Positions 14,568 to 24,397 of a stretch of DNA of 35,461 bases are shown here, in pieces. How positions within the stretch are numbered: the first letter of the stretch is position 1; each line of letters begins with the position of its first letter. Where the stretch lies: positions 1 to 35,461 of the forward strand of contig JANSYL010000017.1 in assembly GCA_024742455.1 (NCBI GenBank). Direction: 5' to 3'. The position numbers and the translations under genes were made by a program. The notes beneath the pieces are model-generated. The model ran no database searches. It worked only from the letters and a program-made list of their open reading frames with translations, and was not told where the DNA came from. The DNA is from Paracoccaceae bacterium. GTDB lineage: Bacteria; Pseudomonadota; Alphaproteobacteria; Rhodobacterales; Rhodobacteraceae.

Positions 14568-15977
14568 ATGCCCGGCAAGACCCTGTATGACAAAATCTGG
14601 GACGCCCATCTCGTCGACGAAGCCGAGGATGGCACCAGCCTGATCTATATCGACCGCCACCTCGTGCATGAGGTCACCAGCCCGCAGGCCTTCGAAGGGC
14701 TGCGGATGGCGGGCCGCACCGTGCGCGCGCCCGAGAAAACCATCGCCGTGCCCGACCACAACGTGCCCACCACATGGGACCGCGAGGACGGGATCGATAA
14801 CGAGGAAAGCCGGATCCAGGTCGAGGCGCTGAACCGGAACGCGCGGGATTTCGGGCTGATGCATTACTACGAGATGAACGATATCCGGCAGGGGATCGTG
14901 CATATCGTGGGGCCGGAACAGGGCTGGACCCTGCCGGGCATGACCGTCGTCTGCGGCGACAGCCACACCGCGACGCACGGGGCCTTCGGGGCGCTGGCGC
15001 ACGGCATCGGGACCAGCGAGGTGGAACATGTGCTGGCCACCCAGACGCTGATCCAGAAGAAATCGAAGAACATGAAGGTGGAGATCACGGGCCAGCTTCC
15101 GCCCGGGGTGACCGCCAAGGACATCACCCTGACCGTGATCGGGCGCACCGGCACGGCGGGCGGCACCGGCTATGTGATCGAGTATTGCGGCGAGGCGATC
15201 CGGGGCCTTTCCATGGAAGGGCGGATGACGGTGTGCAACATGGCCATCGAAGGCGGCGCGCGCGCCGGTCTGATCGCCCCGGACGAGACGACCTTCGCCT
15301 ATGTGAAGGGCCGCCCGCATGCGCCCAAGGGCGCGCAATGGGAGGCCGCGCTGGCCTGGTGGAAGACGCTTTATTCCGATGATGACGCGGAATGGGACAA
15401 GGTGGTTACCATCGACGCCGCCGAAATCGCGCCGGTCGTCACTTGGGGCACCAGCCCCGAGGATGTGCTGCCGATCACCGGAGTGGTGCCCGACCCGGCC
15501 GATTTCCAGGGTGGCAAGGTCGACGCCGCGCGCCGGTCGCTGGACTACATGGGCCTGACGCCCGGCACCCGCCTGCAGGACGTGGAGATCGACGCGGTCT
15601 TTATCGGGTCCTGCACCAATGGCCGGATCGAGGATTTGCGCGCCGCCGCCGAGGTCGTGCGCGGCAAGAAGATCAAGGACGGGCTGCAGACGGCCATCGT
15701 CGTGCCCGGTTCCGGTCTCGTCCGCCTGCAGGCCGAGGAGGAAGGGCTGGCCGATATCTTCCGCGAGGCGGGGTTCGAATGGCGTCTGGCCGGTTGTTCC
15801 ATGTGCCTGGGCATGAATCCCGACCAGCTGGGCCCGCAGGTCCGCTGCGCCTCGACCTCGAACCGGAATTTCGAGGGCCGGCAGGGCCGTGGGTCGCGCA
15901 CCCACCTGATGTCGCCCGCGATGGCGGCAGCGGCTGCGGTGACGGGCCGCCTGACGGATGTGCGGGAGATGATGTGA
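14568..15977 (+). CDS. leuC: 3-isopropylmalate dehydratase large subunit
   Basis: 469 residues, an aconitase-superfamily enzyme. The [4Fe-4S] ligands are C349 (GSCTNGR), C410 and C413 (CSMC), matching E. coli LeuC closely. [30 protein letters not shown] and the C-terminal [18 protein letters not shown] complete the picture. With LeuD it isomerises 2-isopropylmalate to 3-isopropylmalate in leucine synthesis. Start ATG 14568 follows GAAAGGA. The 177-base leader contains hairpins and a 28-codon ORF but no leucine-codon run. It is separated from leuD by an HdeD-like gene and an antisense MFS gene. Confidence 0.97.
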   Translation: MPGKTLYDKIWDAHLVDEAEDGTSLIYIDRHLVHEVTSPQAFEGLRMAGRTVRAPEKTIAVPDHNVPTTWDREDGIDNEESRIQVEALNRNARDFGLMHYYEMNDIRQGIVHIVGPEQGWTLPGMTVVCGDSHTATHGAFGALAHGIGTSEVEHVLATQTLIQKKSKNMKVEITGQLPPGVTAKDITLTVIGRTGTAGGTGYVIEYCGEAIRGLSMEGRMTVCNMAIEGGARAGLIAPDETTFAYVKGRPHAPKGAQWEAALAWWKTLYSDDDAEWDKVVTIDAAEIAPVVTWGTSPEDVLPITGVVPDPADFQGGKVDAARRSLDYMGLTPGTRLQDVEIDAVFIGSCTNGRIEDLRAAAEVVRGKKIKDGLQTAIVVPGSGLVRLQAEEEGLADIFREAGFEWRLAGCSMCLGMNPDQLGPQVRCASTSNRNFEGRQGRGSRTHLMSPAMAAAAAVTGRLTDVREMM

Positions 15978-15990
15978 CGGCGCGCGCGCC

Positions 15991-16494
15991 ATGATCGACA
16001 TGCAGCGCATGCGCATCGCGGGGATCGTGCTGATGCTGGGCGGGGTGCTGGCCCTGCTTGCACCCTACTGGGCCTCGATCGCGGTGACCCTGATCGTCGG
16101 CTGGACCTTCCTGTTTGCGGGTCTGATCAACCTTTGGGCGGCGCTTGCATCGTCCGAAGATCGTGTCGCGCATGGGGTGTTCGCCGCCCTCGGCCTGCTG
16201 ATCGGCATGGGTATTCTGGTGAACCCGTTGGCCGGTCTGGTGTCGCTGACAGTGTTGGTGGGCATCCTGTTCCTGCTGTCGGGCGGCGTGCGGCTGGCGC
16301 TGGCATGGATGCTTCGGGACCGGCCCGGGTTCTGGTTGGTGCTGATCTCGGGCGCGCTGTCGGTCCTGCTTGGCGGCGCGATCATGGCCAATCTCGGGGG
16401 CGCGGCAAGCAGCATTCTGGGCATCCTGCTTGGTCTGGAGCTGATCTTTGCCGGGTTCGGGCTTTGGATGCTGGCCCGGATAGGCGGGCGTTAG
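15991..16494 (+). CDS. HdeD/DUF308-family membrane protein
   Basis: 167 residues with six hydrophobic helices in a repeated pattern (GIVLMLGGVLALLAPYW, LIVGWTFLFAGLINLW, GILFLLSGGVRLALAW, LLGLELIFAGFGLWMLA). This is the HdeD family, known in E. coli for a role in acid resistance at high cell density; the role in this organism is unknown. It starts 13 bases after leuC, so it probably shares its transcript. ATG at 15991 has no good ribosome site; ATGs at 16000 and 16009 are alternatives. The stop overlaps the MFS stop on the opposite strand (TTAG). Confidence 0.82.
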   Translation: MIDMQRMRIAGIVLMLGGVLALLAPYWASIAVTLIVGWTFLFAGLINLWAALASSEDRVAHGVFAALGLLIGMGILVNPLAGLVSLTVLVGILFLLSGGVRLALAWMLRDRPGFWLVLISGALSVLLGGAIMANLGGAASSILGILLGLELIFAGFGLWMLARIGGR

Positions 16495-17705
16495 GCCAGC
16501 GCCATCCGTCGCAGCCGTGCCGCCACCAGCGCCATCCCGGCGCTCAGGGCCACGCACCACAGCGCCATCGCCACGCCCTGATCGGGAAAGGCGATCCCCC
16601 AATCGATGACCAGCCCCGTGATACCCGGCCCGATCGCGGTGGAAAACACCATCACCGCCGTGGCGATCGCCCGGATCGCGCCCAGATGATCGGTGCCGTA
16701 GAGAAAGGGCAGCAGCGTGCCGCCGAGCGTGGCCGAAATGCCCGTGCTGATCCCGGTCAGGGCGAGGGCCGCGAACCAGCCCACGGGATCGACCGCCGTT
16801 CCGATCAGCACTGCGCCCAGGGCCATCGGCAGGACTGCAATGGGCAACAGCGCCGGCGGGGTGAACCTGTCGCTGGCCCATCCGGCCACGAAAGAGGTCG
16901 ACACGCTGGCCGCCGCATAGGCGATGTATCCGGGCGCCATCGCCGCCAGCGTCCACCCCTTCACCTCGGACACATGGACCTGGTGGAAAAACACCACCGT
17001 GCCGATAAATCCCGGGGTCAGCAGGAACGGGATCAGCGCCCAGAAGGCCCAGTGGTGCAGCACCTCGGGCCGTTGCCAGTGCCGCCCGTCGATCCCTGCC
17101 CCTCCGGTCGTGGCCGCCTGTCCCTGTGGCGCGCGATCTTCGCGCAGCAGCCAGACCAGAAGCGGCAGGACCACGAACAGCAGCAGGGCCACGACCACGC
17201 CCCAGCTCATCCGCCAGCCGATCAGGGCCAGAAGCGGGATGAAGAGCAGCGGCAGCGTCATCTCGCCTGCCGGATAGCCGAGGTTGGTCAGCGCCATCGC
17301 CCGGCCCCGCGTGGCCACGAACCAGCGCGCCATCGCGATGACCTTGATATGGCTGAACATGCCCTGCCCGCAGAAGCGCAGCAGGAAGACCGCGATCAGC
17401 AGCGTCCACACGTTCCACCCGAGCGCCATCAGGGCGGCCGCCCCCGCGAAGCCCACCGCGATGGAAGGAGCGAGGCGGGACAGGGGAACGCTGTCGGCGA
17501 CCGACCCCCGCCCAAGCAGCAGCGCGGCCGAGGCCAGCGTGGCCACGGTATAGATAGGGCCCCAATCCCCGTCGCTGAGCCCGTATTCGGCACGGATTTC
17601 CCCGGCAAAGAGCGAGATGAAATAGGTCTGTCCGAAGGATGACCCGAGGGCGAGAAGAAACCCGGTGGCCAGCCAGCGCCGGTTCCGGGTGAGAAATTCC
17701 CACAC
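16491..17705 (-). CDS. Major facilitator superfamily transporter
   Basis: 404 residues with twelve predicted helices. N-terminal half: [19 protein letters not shown], then the [15 protein letters not shown] loop between helices 2 and 3. A central cytoplasmic loop ([20 protein letters not shown]) separates the halves. The substrate is unknown; the overall form resembles the oxalate/monocarboxylate group. I use GTG 17705-17703 with GAAAGGG eight bases upstream. The gene lies antisense between leuC-hdeD and leuD, a placement that interrupts the leucine genes. Confidence 0.88.
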   Translation of the reverse strand: MWEFLTRNRRWLATGFLLALGSSFGQTYFISLFAGEIRAEYGLSDGDWGPIYTVATLASAALLLGRGSVADSVPLSRLAPSIAVGFAGAAALMALGWNVWTLLIAVFLLRFCGQGMFSHIKVIAMARWFVATRGRAMALTNLGYPAGEMTLPLLFIPLLALIGWRMSWGVVVALLLFVVLPLLVWLLREDRAPQGQAATTGGAGIDGRHWQRPEVLHHWAFWALIPFLLTPGFIGTVVFFHQVHVSEVKGWTLAAMAPGYIAYAAASVSTSFVAGWASDRFTPPALLPIAVLPMALGAVLIGTAVDPVGWFAALALTGISTGISATLGGTLLPFLYGTDHLGAIRAIATAVMVFSTAIGPGITGLVIDWGIAFPDQGVAMALWCVALSAGMALVAARLRRMALA

Positions 17706-17858
17706 GTGAGAGACCCTTTCCGTGATGCGGCGCAGAGCGACCGGGTCGGACCCTGCCCCGCCGGACCCGGGACGGCAAGCGCAAGGCGCATGTCCTGCAA
17801 GGGTGGCTTGTCGCGCCCGGGCCAACTGCGGTATTGCCGGTGCGCGAAGGAGACGCCA

Positions 17859-18464
17859 ATGGACAAGTTCACGACCCTCACCGGGATTGCCGCCCCGATG
17901 CCGCTGATCAATGTCGATACCGACATGATCATCCCCAAGCAATTCCTGAAGACGATCAAGCGCTCGGGTCTTGGCGTGAACCTGTTCGACGAGATGCGCT
18001 ATGATGCGGACGGGGCCGAGATCGCGGATTTCGTGCTGAACAAACCGGCCTATCGCGATGCCGAGATCCTGATCGCGGGCGATAACTTCGGGTGCGGGTC
18101 GAGCCGGGAACACGCGCCCTGGGCGCTGCTGGACTTCGGCATCCGCTGCGTGATCGCGCCGTCCTTTGCCGATATCTTCTTCAACAACTGCTTCAAGAAC
18201 GGCATTCTGCCCATCGCTCTGCCGCAGGAGCTGGTCGACGCCCTGATGGAAGACGCCGAAAAAGGGGCGAACGCCCGGATGACAGTTGATCTGGAAAATC
18301 AAGTCATCATCCGCCCGAACGGTGAAACCGTCGCCTTCGAGGTCGATCCGTTCCGCAAGCATTGCTTGATCAATGGGCTGGACGATATCGGCTTGAGCCT
18401 TGAAAAGGCAGCGAAAATCGATGCGTTCGAGGCTCAGGCGACCCAGTCCCGCCCGTGGGTCTGA
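17859..18464 (+). CDS. leuD: 3-isopropylmalate dehydratase small subunit
   Basis: 201 residues, the normal length. The swivel-domain signatures are [18 protein letters not shown], the substrate loop [17 protein letters not shown], and [20 protein letters not shown]. It completes the LeuCD isomerase. ATG 17859 has AAGGAG at good distance. The 153 bases to the divergent MFS start contain its promoter, but no convincing hexamers stand out. Confidence 0.97.
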   Translation: MDKFTTLTGIAAPMPLINVDTDMIIPKQFLKTIKRSGLGVNLFDEMRYDADGAEIADFVLNKPAYRDAEILIAGDNFGCGSSREHAPWALLDFGIRCVIAPSFADIFFNNCFKNGILPIALPQELVDALMEDAEKGANARMTVDLENQVIIRPNGETVAFEVDPFRKHCLINGLDDIGLSLEKAAKIDAFEAQATQSRPWV

Positions 18465-18671
18465 TCCGGCGAAAGTGATGCAATCGGGCGACACCGTCCC
18501 CAATTGGGGCGGGATTGTGGCGGTCTTGCGCCCAAATTCTTGCAAAACCGTCTGATTTTCTTCACCTTTCCGACAAACACTCTGCCAATCGAACCGAAAA
18601 ATCGGCGCAATTGGCGGGGAATAAAAGAAGGTGCAGCGGATTCTCGTGCACCCGTCATTGAGGTGAAGGCA

Positions 18672-19532
18672 GTGGTTTCGCAGCTCTTGGGCGCTGTGTT
18701 GCGAGCGGCCATCGTTATGTTGATCCTGGCGACGCCGTCGCTGCTGCTTCCGGGGACATCACCGGAGGGCGCGCAGGTCGTGATGCTGGTGGCGCTGATG
18801 ATGGGGCTGTTCGTGGCCTTCGAATACGCTGCGGCTTATCCCGCCCTTGTCGAGTTCCGGGACGCGCCGCCGTTCAACCGGGTGCGGGCGCTGACCCTTC
18901 TGCTGATGCTGTTCTGTCTGAGCGTGGTGGCCCGTGCCGATGCCGGGTCGACGCTGACGCTCGTGTTCAATGCCGTGGGCCTGCTTGTGGGCCGGGCGCT
19001 GGATTTCCCGTTCAGCCCGGTGCGTCTGCTTCTTGATCACGTGCCCCAGGCCGCGCCCCATGTCTGGGTTCTGCAATTGCAGATCATGGCGGGGCTGGCG
19101 GTGTTCATCACGCTGTTCTCGCTATGTGTTTTCGCGATGCTGATCCGGCTGCATCACTGGCCCCATCGCGACAGTGCCTTCAACGTCTGGATCAACCTGC
19201 CCACCTTCGACCCCACGACCGGGGGCGACGTTGTCCGCCGCCTTGTGCGCGATGGCCGCGTTAACATTATATTAGGGTTTGCCTTGCCATTCCTGATCCC
19301 CGTCGTGGGCGTCGTGGCGGTCAACCATATGGGCGTGACCGTCCTGAATTCACCCCATGCGATGGTCTGGGGGATCGGGCTGTGGATGTTCCTGCCGCTC
19401 AGCATGTTCATGCGGGGCCTTGCCATGGCACGGATCGCCGACATGATCGCGCAGCGGCGCGCCCGGCTGGTGGCCGACCTGCAGGCCGATGGCCCGGTTC
19501 CGCTGGCCGCCTCGGGACGGGTGGCGCGGTAG
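18672..19532 (+). CDS. Unrecognised polytopic membrane protein
   Basis: 286 residues with about six or seven hydrophobic segments: LRAAIVMLILATPSLLLPG, VVMLVALMMGLFVAFEYAAA, ALTLLLMLFCLSVVARA, LQIMAGLAVFITLFSLCVF, IILGFALPFLIPVVGVVAV and a MVWGIGLWMFLPLSMFMRG segment. A soluble loop (about residues 165-195) lies between the fourth and fifth. I know no function. GTG 18672 with GAGG eight bases upstream places the first helix at the N-terminus; the open frame extends upstream to 18504 without a good site. The next gene follows directly or overlaps. Confidence 0.7.
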   Translation: MVSQLLGAVLRAAIVMLILATPSLLLPGTSPEGAQVVMLVALMMGLFVAFEYAAAYPALVEFRDAPPFNRVRALTLLLMLFCLSVVARADAGSTLTLVFNAVGLLVGRALDFPFSPVRLLLDHVPQAAPHVWVLQLQIMAGLAVFITLFSLCVFAMLIRLHHWPHRDSAFNVWINLPTFDPTTGGDVVRRLVRDGRVNIILGFALPFLIPVVGVVAVNHMGVTVLNSPHAMVWGIGLWMFLPLSMFMRGLAMARIADMIAQRRARLVADLQADGPVPLAASGRVAR

Positions 19533-19543
19533 CAATCGCCCTG

Positions 19544-20545
19544 TTGTCGGTCCCGGTGGCCGATGCCGACACGCTGCGTATCGCCAGTTTCCACACGACC
19601 CTTTCGGCCGATGGTCCGGGCCTTCTGCTGGCCGATATCGTCCGGGGCGATGACCCCGTCATCGACGCAACCCTGACCGTCATTGCCCGCGCCCGGGCTG
19701 ACATCGTCCTGCTGCAGGATATCGACCATGATGCCGAGGGCCTTGCACTGGCCGCCCTTGCCCGGGAATTGGCGGCGCGCGGGCAGGATTACCCGTTCCG
19801 CCTGACGCTGCGGCCGAATACCGGCCGACCCACGGGGCATGACCTGGATGGCGATGGCCACAGCCATTGGCGCCGCGACGCGCACGGGTTCGGCGGTTTC
19901 AACGGTGCAGGAGGCATGGCCCTTCTGTCGCGCCATCCGCTTGGGCCGGTCACCGATTTCACCGCGACCCTGTGGCGCGACCTGCCGGGCAGCCGCGCCG
20001 CCGAGGTCACGCCCGAGGCCGCATTGCCGGTGTTGCGGCTGGCCACCGTCGGCGCATGGGCGGTCGAGATCGCAGTGCCCGGCGGGCCGGTCACGGTGCT
20101 GGCCACCCATGCAGGCACCCCGGTCTTCGACGGCCCCGAAGACCGCAATGGCATCCGCAATGCCGATGAGTTGCGGTTCTGGCAGCTGGTTCTGGACGGT
20201 TGGCAACCCACTCCCGAATGGCGCCTGCCCGACGCTTTCGTTCTTGCCGGAACCCTGAATGTCGATCCCATGTCGGGCGAGGGGCACCGCGATGTGCTGC
20301 GCGCGCTTCTGGATCATCCGGGGGTCCAGGAGGTGACGCCGACGGGTGCCCGGGGCGCGGCCACCGCCGATTGGGCCGACCTGGTGCCCGGCGATCTGCG
20401 GGTCGACTACATCCTGCCCGCCGCCACTCTGACAGTGACGGGGCATGGGATGCTCTGGCCCACAGCCGATGAAGACCCTGCGCTGCACGAGATGGTCGAC
20501 ACCGCCTCGGACCACCGGCTGATCTGGGTCGATCTCAGCTTCTGA
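19544..20545 (+). CDS. Endonuclease/exonuclease/phosphatase-fold protein, probably exported and degenerate
   Basis: About 330 residues of EEP fold: RIASFHTTLS near the start, IVLLQDIDHD, a middle WRRDAHGFGGFNGAGGMALLS, HAGTPVFDGPEDRNGIRNADE, LAGTLNVDP and a terminal TASDHRLIWVDL. Compared with the family, the first-strand Asn is His, the LQE glutamate is Asp and the GDxN aspartate is Thr, so catalysis is doubtful. The N-terminus (AIALLSVPVADADTL) resembles a short signal peptide. No ATG or GTG precedes it in frame; TTG 19544 is the nearest accepted start, but it would cut into the signal, so an unusual or upstream start is possible. It lies within 15 bases of the preceding membrane protein gene. 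Confidence 0.7.
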   Translation: MSVPVADADTLRIASFHTTLSADGPGLLLADIVRGDDPVIDATLTVIARARADIVLLQDIDHDAEGLALAALARELAARGQDYPFRLTLRPNTGRPTGHDLDGDGHSHWRRDAHGFGGFNGAGGMALLSRHPLGPVTDFTATLWRDLPGSRAAEVTPEAALPVLRLATVGAWAVEIAVPGGPVTVLATHAGTPVFDGPEDRNGIRNADELRFWQLVLDGWQPTPEWRLPDAFVLAGTLNVDPMSGEGHRDVLRALLDHPGVQEVTPTGARGAATADWADLVPGDLRVDYILPAATLTVTGHGMLWPTADEDPALHEMVDTASDHRLIWVDLSF

Positions 20546-20614
20546 CGGGCTTGCTTGACGACCCCCGATGGCGCGGCTACGCCGCCTGCACGCATTACAG
20601 AGGGAGCCCGCGCC

Positions 20615-21715
20615 ATGTCCGACCGTTCGATCCTTATCCTGCCGGGGGACGGCATCGGCCCGGAAGTCATGGCCGAGGTGCGCAAGGTCATCGACTGGTT
20701 CGGCACCCAGGGCATTGCCTTCGACGTGCAGGAGGACCTGGTCGGCGGCGCGGCCTATGACGCGCATGGCACCCCTCTGCATGACGATACGATGGCGAAG
20801 GCCCAGGAGGTCGATGCCGTGTTGCTGGGCGCCGTGGGCGGACCGAAATACGACAGTCTCGATTTCAGCGTGAAGCCCGAACGCGGCCTGTTGCGCCTGC
20901 GAAAGGAGATGGACCTTTACGCCAACCTGCGCCCCGCCCAATGCTTCGACGCACTGGCCGATTTCAGCAGCCTGAAAAAGGACGTGGTCGCGGGCCTCGA
21001 CATCATGATCGTGCGCGAACTGACCTCGGGCGTCTATTTCGGCGAACCGCGCGGCATCCATACCGAGGGAAATGAACGCGTCGGCATCAACACGCAGCGC
21101 TACACGGAATCCGAGATCGACCGGGTGGCGCGGTCGGCCTTCGAACTGGCGCGGCGGCGGGGCAACAAGGTCTGCTCGATGGAGAAGGCCAACGTGATGG
21201 AGTCAGGCGTTCTGTGGCGCGAGGTCGTGCAGGAGGTGCATGACCGCGATTACCCGGATGTGGAGTTGAGCCACATGTATGCCGATGCGGGCGCGATGCA
21301 GCTGACCCGCTGGCCGAAACAGTTCGACGTGATCGTGACCGACAACCTGTTCGGTGACCTGCTGTCCGACCTGGCCGCGATGCTGACCGGGTCGCTGGGC
21401 ATGCTGCCTTCGGCCAGCCTTGGCGCACCGATGGAAAACGGCCGGCCCAAGGCGCTCTACGAACCGGTCCATGGCTCCGCCCCCGATATCGCCGGTCAGG
21501 GCAAGGCGAACCCGATCGCCTGCATCCTCAGCTTTGCGATGGCGCTGCGCTATTCCTTCGATCTGGGTGCCGAGGCCGAGCGCGTCGAACGGGCGGTCGA
21601 GGCGGTGCTGGCCGATGGCGTGCGCACCGCCGATCTGCTCGGCGAAGAGGGGGTGGACCCGGTTTCGACGTCCCAGATGGGCGATGCGATCGTCGCGAAA
21701 CTGGCCACGCTCTGA
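20615..21715 (+). CDS. leuB: 3-isopropylmalate dehydrogenase
   Basis: 366 residues, the typical proteobacterial LeuB length. It oxidatively decarboxylates 3-isopropylmalate with NAD+. Motifs: [18 protein letters not shown] at the start, [27 protein letters not shown], the catalytic metal/hydride region [12 protein letters not shown] and [15 protein letters not shown], and [22 protein letters not shown] 20615 has AGAGGGAG at good distance; a longer frame from 20555 lacks support. It is separated from leuD by two genes of unknown or degenerate function. Confidence 0.97.
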   Translation: MSDRSILILPGDGIGPEVMAEVRKVIDWFGTQGIAFDVQEDLVGGAAYDAHGTPLHDDTMAKAQEVDAVLLGAVGGPKYDSLDFSVKPERGLLRLRKEMDLYANLRPAQCFDALADFSSLKKDVVAGLDIMIVRELTSGVYFGEPRGIHTEGNERVGINTQRYTESEIDRVARSAFELARRRGNKVCSMEKANVMESGVLWREVVQEVHDRDYPDVELSHMYADAGAMQLTRWPKQFDVIVTDNLFGDLLSDLAAMLTGSLGMLPSASLGAPMENGRPKALYEPVHGSAPDIAGQGKANPIACILSFAMALRYSFDLGAEAERVERAVEAVLADGVRTADLLGEEGVDPVSTSQMGDAIVAKLATL

Positions 21716-21771
21716 CCCGTTTGCGGCGTCTTGCATAACGCGGCGCGCGCCGCTATGCCGCGCGGCACGGT

Positions 21772-21848
21772 CGGAGTGTAGCTCAGCCTGGTAGAGCACT
21801 GTCTTCGGGAGGCAGGGGTCGGAGGTTCGAATCCTCTCACTCCGACCA
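21772..21848 (+). tRNA. tRNA-Pro (anticodon CGG), CCA encoded
   Basis: 77 bases fold as a complete cloverleaf. The acceptor stem is CGGAGTG with CACTCCG, the D arm is GCTCAGCCTGGTAGAGC, and the anticodon stem is CTGTC/GGCAG with loop TTCGGGA (CGG at 21806-21808). The T arm is GGAGGTTCGAATCCTCT. The genomic CCA is at 21846-21848. CGG reads the proline codon CCG. Confidence 0.97.
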
Positions 21849-21902
21849 GTTTCAGAACATGCGATGAGCCGGTCGCGGCGCATGCCGTGCCTGCGCGGCC
21901 CG

Positions 21903-22787
21903 TCAGAACAGGCCGTGAAACTTCTGCGGGATCGTGTAGGATCGCCGATTGTGCAGCCGCGTATGCTGATAGTTCTGCTGCTCTTCGTTGAAGGTCCATG
22001 ATTTCTCGAACCGGCGCCGCTGCCATTCGAAGGAAAAATCGGTCTCTTCCGGCGCGCCGCGTCGCACGAAGCTGGCAAGGAAACGGTCCATGTCGTCCGT
22101 CGATTTCTTCCACCCCTCGCCAGCTGCATCCGGAACAGGTTTGCCCATCTCGTCCCGGATGCGGGCGCTGCGTTTGCCCTGACGGTCGAGCAGCATGTCC
22201 CGGTCGACATATCGCAGGTGGAACAGAAACAGGGACCTGGAAAGACAAAGATCGGGGTGGTCGGAAAAATGCTGCCCGGTGGACCATTTCAACGGCACCC
22301 GGTGGATGCAGGGTTTGCAATAGGCGACATTGATCCGCCCATAGCGCCGCTGCCCAAGGATCGGCAGCGCCGCGTTCAACGGTTTTTCAAGGTCCGTTCG
22401 GTGAACGATCTCCACCGCGAAGGGCGAGATCACCGGCTCGGACGTCTGTTCCAGGATGAAGCGGACGGGATCGGTTTCCAGTTCTGGGTCGACCACGATC
22501 AGTTCATCGACATCCCCGCCGATGACCACGTCGAACCGCATGGTAAGCGCGCTGGCGAAATGAGACAGGAAATCCCATCGCCGCCGGTCCCATCCCGGAC
22601 CCACCTCGGAATGTGGAAGCACCACGATCTGGCACCCCTCCAGTCCGTCCGGCAGCGTGCTGTCTTCGCCATCGACGAGGATGAAAAGCTGCCGGCGCGG
22701 CACGAACCTGCTATAATAATCGACCCACAGCTTGAGAAAGAATTCCTCATCACGGACCATCGTCCAGATTGCTGCTGACTGTTCCAT
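21903..22787 (-). CDS. GT2-like glycosyltransferase
   Basis: 294 residues. The N-terminal AIWTMVRDEEFFLKLWVDYY and the acidic DVDE (92-95, in VVIGGDVDELIVVD) fit the Glyco_tranf_2_4 group of GT-A glycosyltransferases. In these the acidic motif holds the metal and nucleotide sugar. No membrane helix is seen, so it is probably cytoplasmic. ATG 22787-22785 has a modest GGACGG site. It is the first gene after tRNA-Pro, pointing toward it, and opens the surface-polysaccharide region. The acceptor and sugar are unknown. Confidence 0.8.
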   Translation of the reverse strand: MEQSAAIWTMVRDEEFFLKLWVDYYSRFVPRRQLFILVDGEDSTLPDGLEGCQIVVLPHSEVGPGWDRRRWDFLSHFASALTMRFDVVIGGDVDELIVVDPELETDPVRFILEQTSEPVISPFAVEIVHRTDLEKPLNAALPILGQRRYGRINVAYCKPCIHRVPLKWSTGQHFSDHPDLCLSRSLFLFHLRYVDRDMLLDRQGKRSARIRDEMGKPVPDAAGEGWKKSTDDMDRFLASFVRRGAPEETDFSFEWQRRRFEKSWTFNEEQQNYQHTRLHNRRSYTIPQKFHGLF

Positions 22788-23104
22788 CCGTCCGGCACTT
22801 TTGGGTGACTTGGCTCTATAGCGTGACTTGACCCCAATTCGGCCTTCGGTGCCAGTGCCCGGGTCCCGGTTCGGGCGGGAAATCCCGGCCTGTTTGATGC
22901 GCGCACGGTCAGGCGACTTCTGCACAGGTTGCATCCGCGGCGCTCGACGCAGCGCCTGCCTTAAGATGCTGTTTACCTTTCCTTCCGATGCTTGTCGCAG
23001 CGTTTGGCCGATGGGTCGGGCATAGGCCTCGGGGCCGTGGCACCGGCATGAAACGGAAACCGTCGGGCGTGACATGGATGCCCGGAGAAAAAACGAGGCT
23101 GCGG
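22788..23104. other. Divergent intergenic region (317 bases)
   Basis: This lies between the glycosyltransferase start and the start of a small exported protein. GTGACTTG occurs twice 18 bases apart near 22805. No convincing promoter, RNA gene or strong palindrome is visible. The downstream gene's frame is open back to 22988, with further ATGs at 23048 and 23078, so its coding region might start earlier. Confidence 0.5.
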
Positions 23105-23563
23105 ATGAGACGGCGGGCAGTGTCCCTGGTTTTGATGGCCGGTCTGGCAGCTCCCTCGGGACCGGCAAGCGCAGCACTTTCCGGAGATGCGCTGGAGGCG
23201 CTGCTTTCCGGTGTCGCCGCCGCGTGCCGGGGTGGCGGGGATTGCGCGTCGGCCCTCGAACTTGCGACAGCAATGGTCGCAGACAGCGGCCCGCCTGGTG
23301 AGGTGCTCGACCGTCAGTATGCCGCGCTATCCTCGGTAGCCATCGGGGCTGGACCCCCGGCCACTGCCGAGCTTGCCCGGGCCCTTCGGTCCATCACCGC
23401 GCGCCTGGCCACAGCGGAAGTTGCCGATGCCTTGACCGAGGTTGCCGCGTCTATCGAAACCGAGGCCGGTCTGGCCGCTGCCGAAGGCCGCGCCCCGCGC
23501 TCGGCCTCGGTCGTGGTGGCGGGCGATGCGGTCGCTTCGGTCGATTTCGCCAGTGCAAATTGA
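23105..23563 (+). CDS. Small exported protein of unknown function
   Basis: 152 residues. A signal peptide (RRRAVSLVLMAGLAAPSG, cleavage near PASA|AL) directs it across the inner membrane. The remainder is alanine-rich and helical, with two cysteines in AACRGGGDCASALE (about 40-50) that could form a disulfide. I do not recognise the family. ATG 23105 places the signal correctly, with GAGG six bases upstream; ATG 23048 is in frame and possible. It converges with the next exported-protein gene after 79 bases. Confidence 0.65.
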   Translation: MRRRAVSLVLMAGLAAPSGPASAALSGDALEALLSGVAAACRGGGDCASALELATAMVADSGPPGEVLDRQYAALSSVAIGAGPPATAELARALRSITARLATAEVADALTEVAASIETEAGLAAAEGRAPRSASVVVAGDAVASVDFASAN

Positions 23564-23642
23564 TGTCCACGGTCCGGGCGCACCGCGCCATGTGCGATGG
23601 CGATGCCGGTTCGGGACCCCCGCAAGTGCCACCCGCCTGTGC

Positions 23643-24104
23643 TCAGCACCGGCGGATGCCCATGGCAATAAGCTGGTGCCCGGAAAGCGTGACGACGTGA
23701 TTGCCCTGAAGATACTGTCCCTCGCGCAGGAACCAGTTGCGAAGCGCCGGGGGGTAATGGCTGGCCATCAGCCGCGCGGCCGACGTGTCGGCAAGGGAAC
23801 GGCCCGTGGTCCCGGATCGCGGGCCGTGGAAACCGAAACTGGCCGATGGGCTGACGCAGGTGTTGGGCAGGCCCAGATACATCGTGCAGGACGACATGCA
23901 CGGCCCCTCGATCCTGACTTCGGTTCCTTCCACGCGCAGGTTCGTCACCTCATGCCAGCGCGCGATCACGCTGCCGCCGGTGTCATGGGTCACGACATGG
24001 ATTTCCTCGGCATGGGTACGGGGAACGCCCCCCGCGACCAGGGCCAGCGCCATGACCAGCGCGTGCGGCAGCGCAGCGCGGCCGCGCTGTTTCAATGCGG
24101 GCAT
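23643..24104 (-). CDS. Exported ClpP/crotonase-like-fold protein (COG3904-like)
   Basis: 153 residues. A signal peptide covers about 1-32 (ALPHALVMALALVAGGVPRT, HA). The mature part contains GPCMSSCTMYLGLP (C69, S71, S72, C73), a second cysteine in NTCVSPSASFGFHGP, and a C-terminal GHQLIAMGIRRC. The pattern of a Ser/Cys-rich turn followed by a GFH strand is like periplasmic proteins of the ClpP/crotonase-like fold (COG3904). Protease activity is not shown. ATG 24104-24102 has AAAGGA upstream. It lies beside the polysaccharide genes but its role is unknown. Confidence 0.7.
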   Translation of the reverse strand: MPALKQRGRAALPHALVMALALVAGGVPRTHAEEIHVVTHDTGGSVIARWHEVTNLRVEGTEVRIEGPCMSSCTMYLGLPNTCVSPSASFGFHGPRSGTTGRSLADTSAARLMASHYPPALRNWFLREGQYLQGNHVVTLSGHQLIAMGIRRC

Positions 24105-24397
24105 GGTCGATCCTTTCAGGTTGCGGCAATGCCGGACGGTCCGGCGTTTGGCCGGCGCCGGGCGGCAGGTCTTTCGCGGGTTCGGGGTCGCGTTCTGCCG
24201 ACAGGCCCCGCGCAGGTGCGGCGGGTGTCCGCATTGGGCCTGGTATGGCTTAACGCGAACTGCCGATCCGGTGACCGAACTGTGGTCAATCCTGTCCGGA
24301 ACGCGGCGAAACGGTCGCATTTTTCCAAAGCCGATGCGTTGAAGCCATCCGCATCGGGCGGCCCCATGGCGCCGCCTGTCCGGGCAAAGGCCGGCCC

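Noticed and set aside
18498-18509. CCCCAATTGGGG palindrome after leuD as a terminator
   Set aside because: It has no room for a proper loop and no T-run. It may be chance or a binding site.
20555-20583. TTGACG-N17-TACGCC as a leuB promoter
   Set aside because: The -10 is poor, and such matches are frequent; not enough to list as a feature.
21772-21902. tRNA-Pro as attachment site of a genomic island holding the glycan genes
   Set aside because: No integrase gene and no second copy of the tRNA 3' end were seen in the window.
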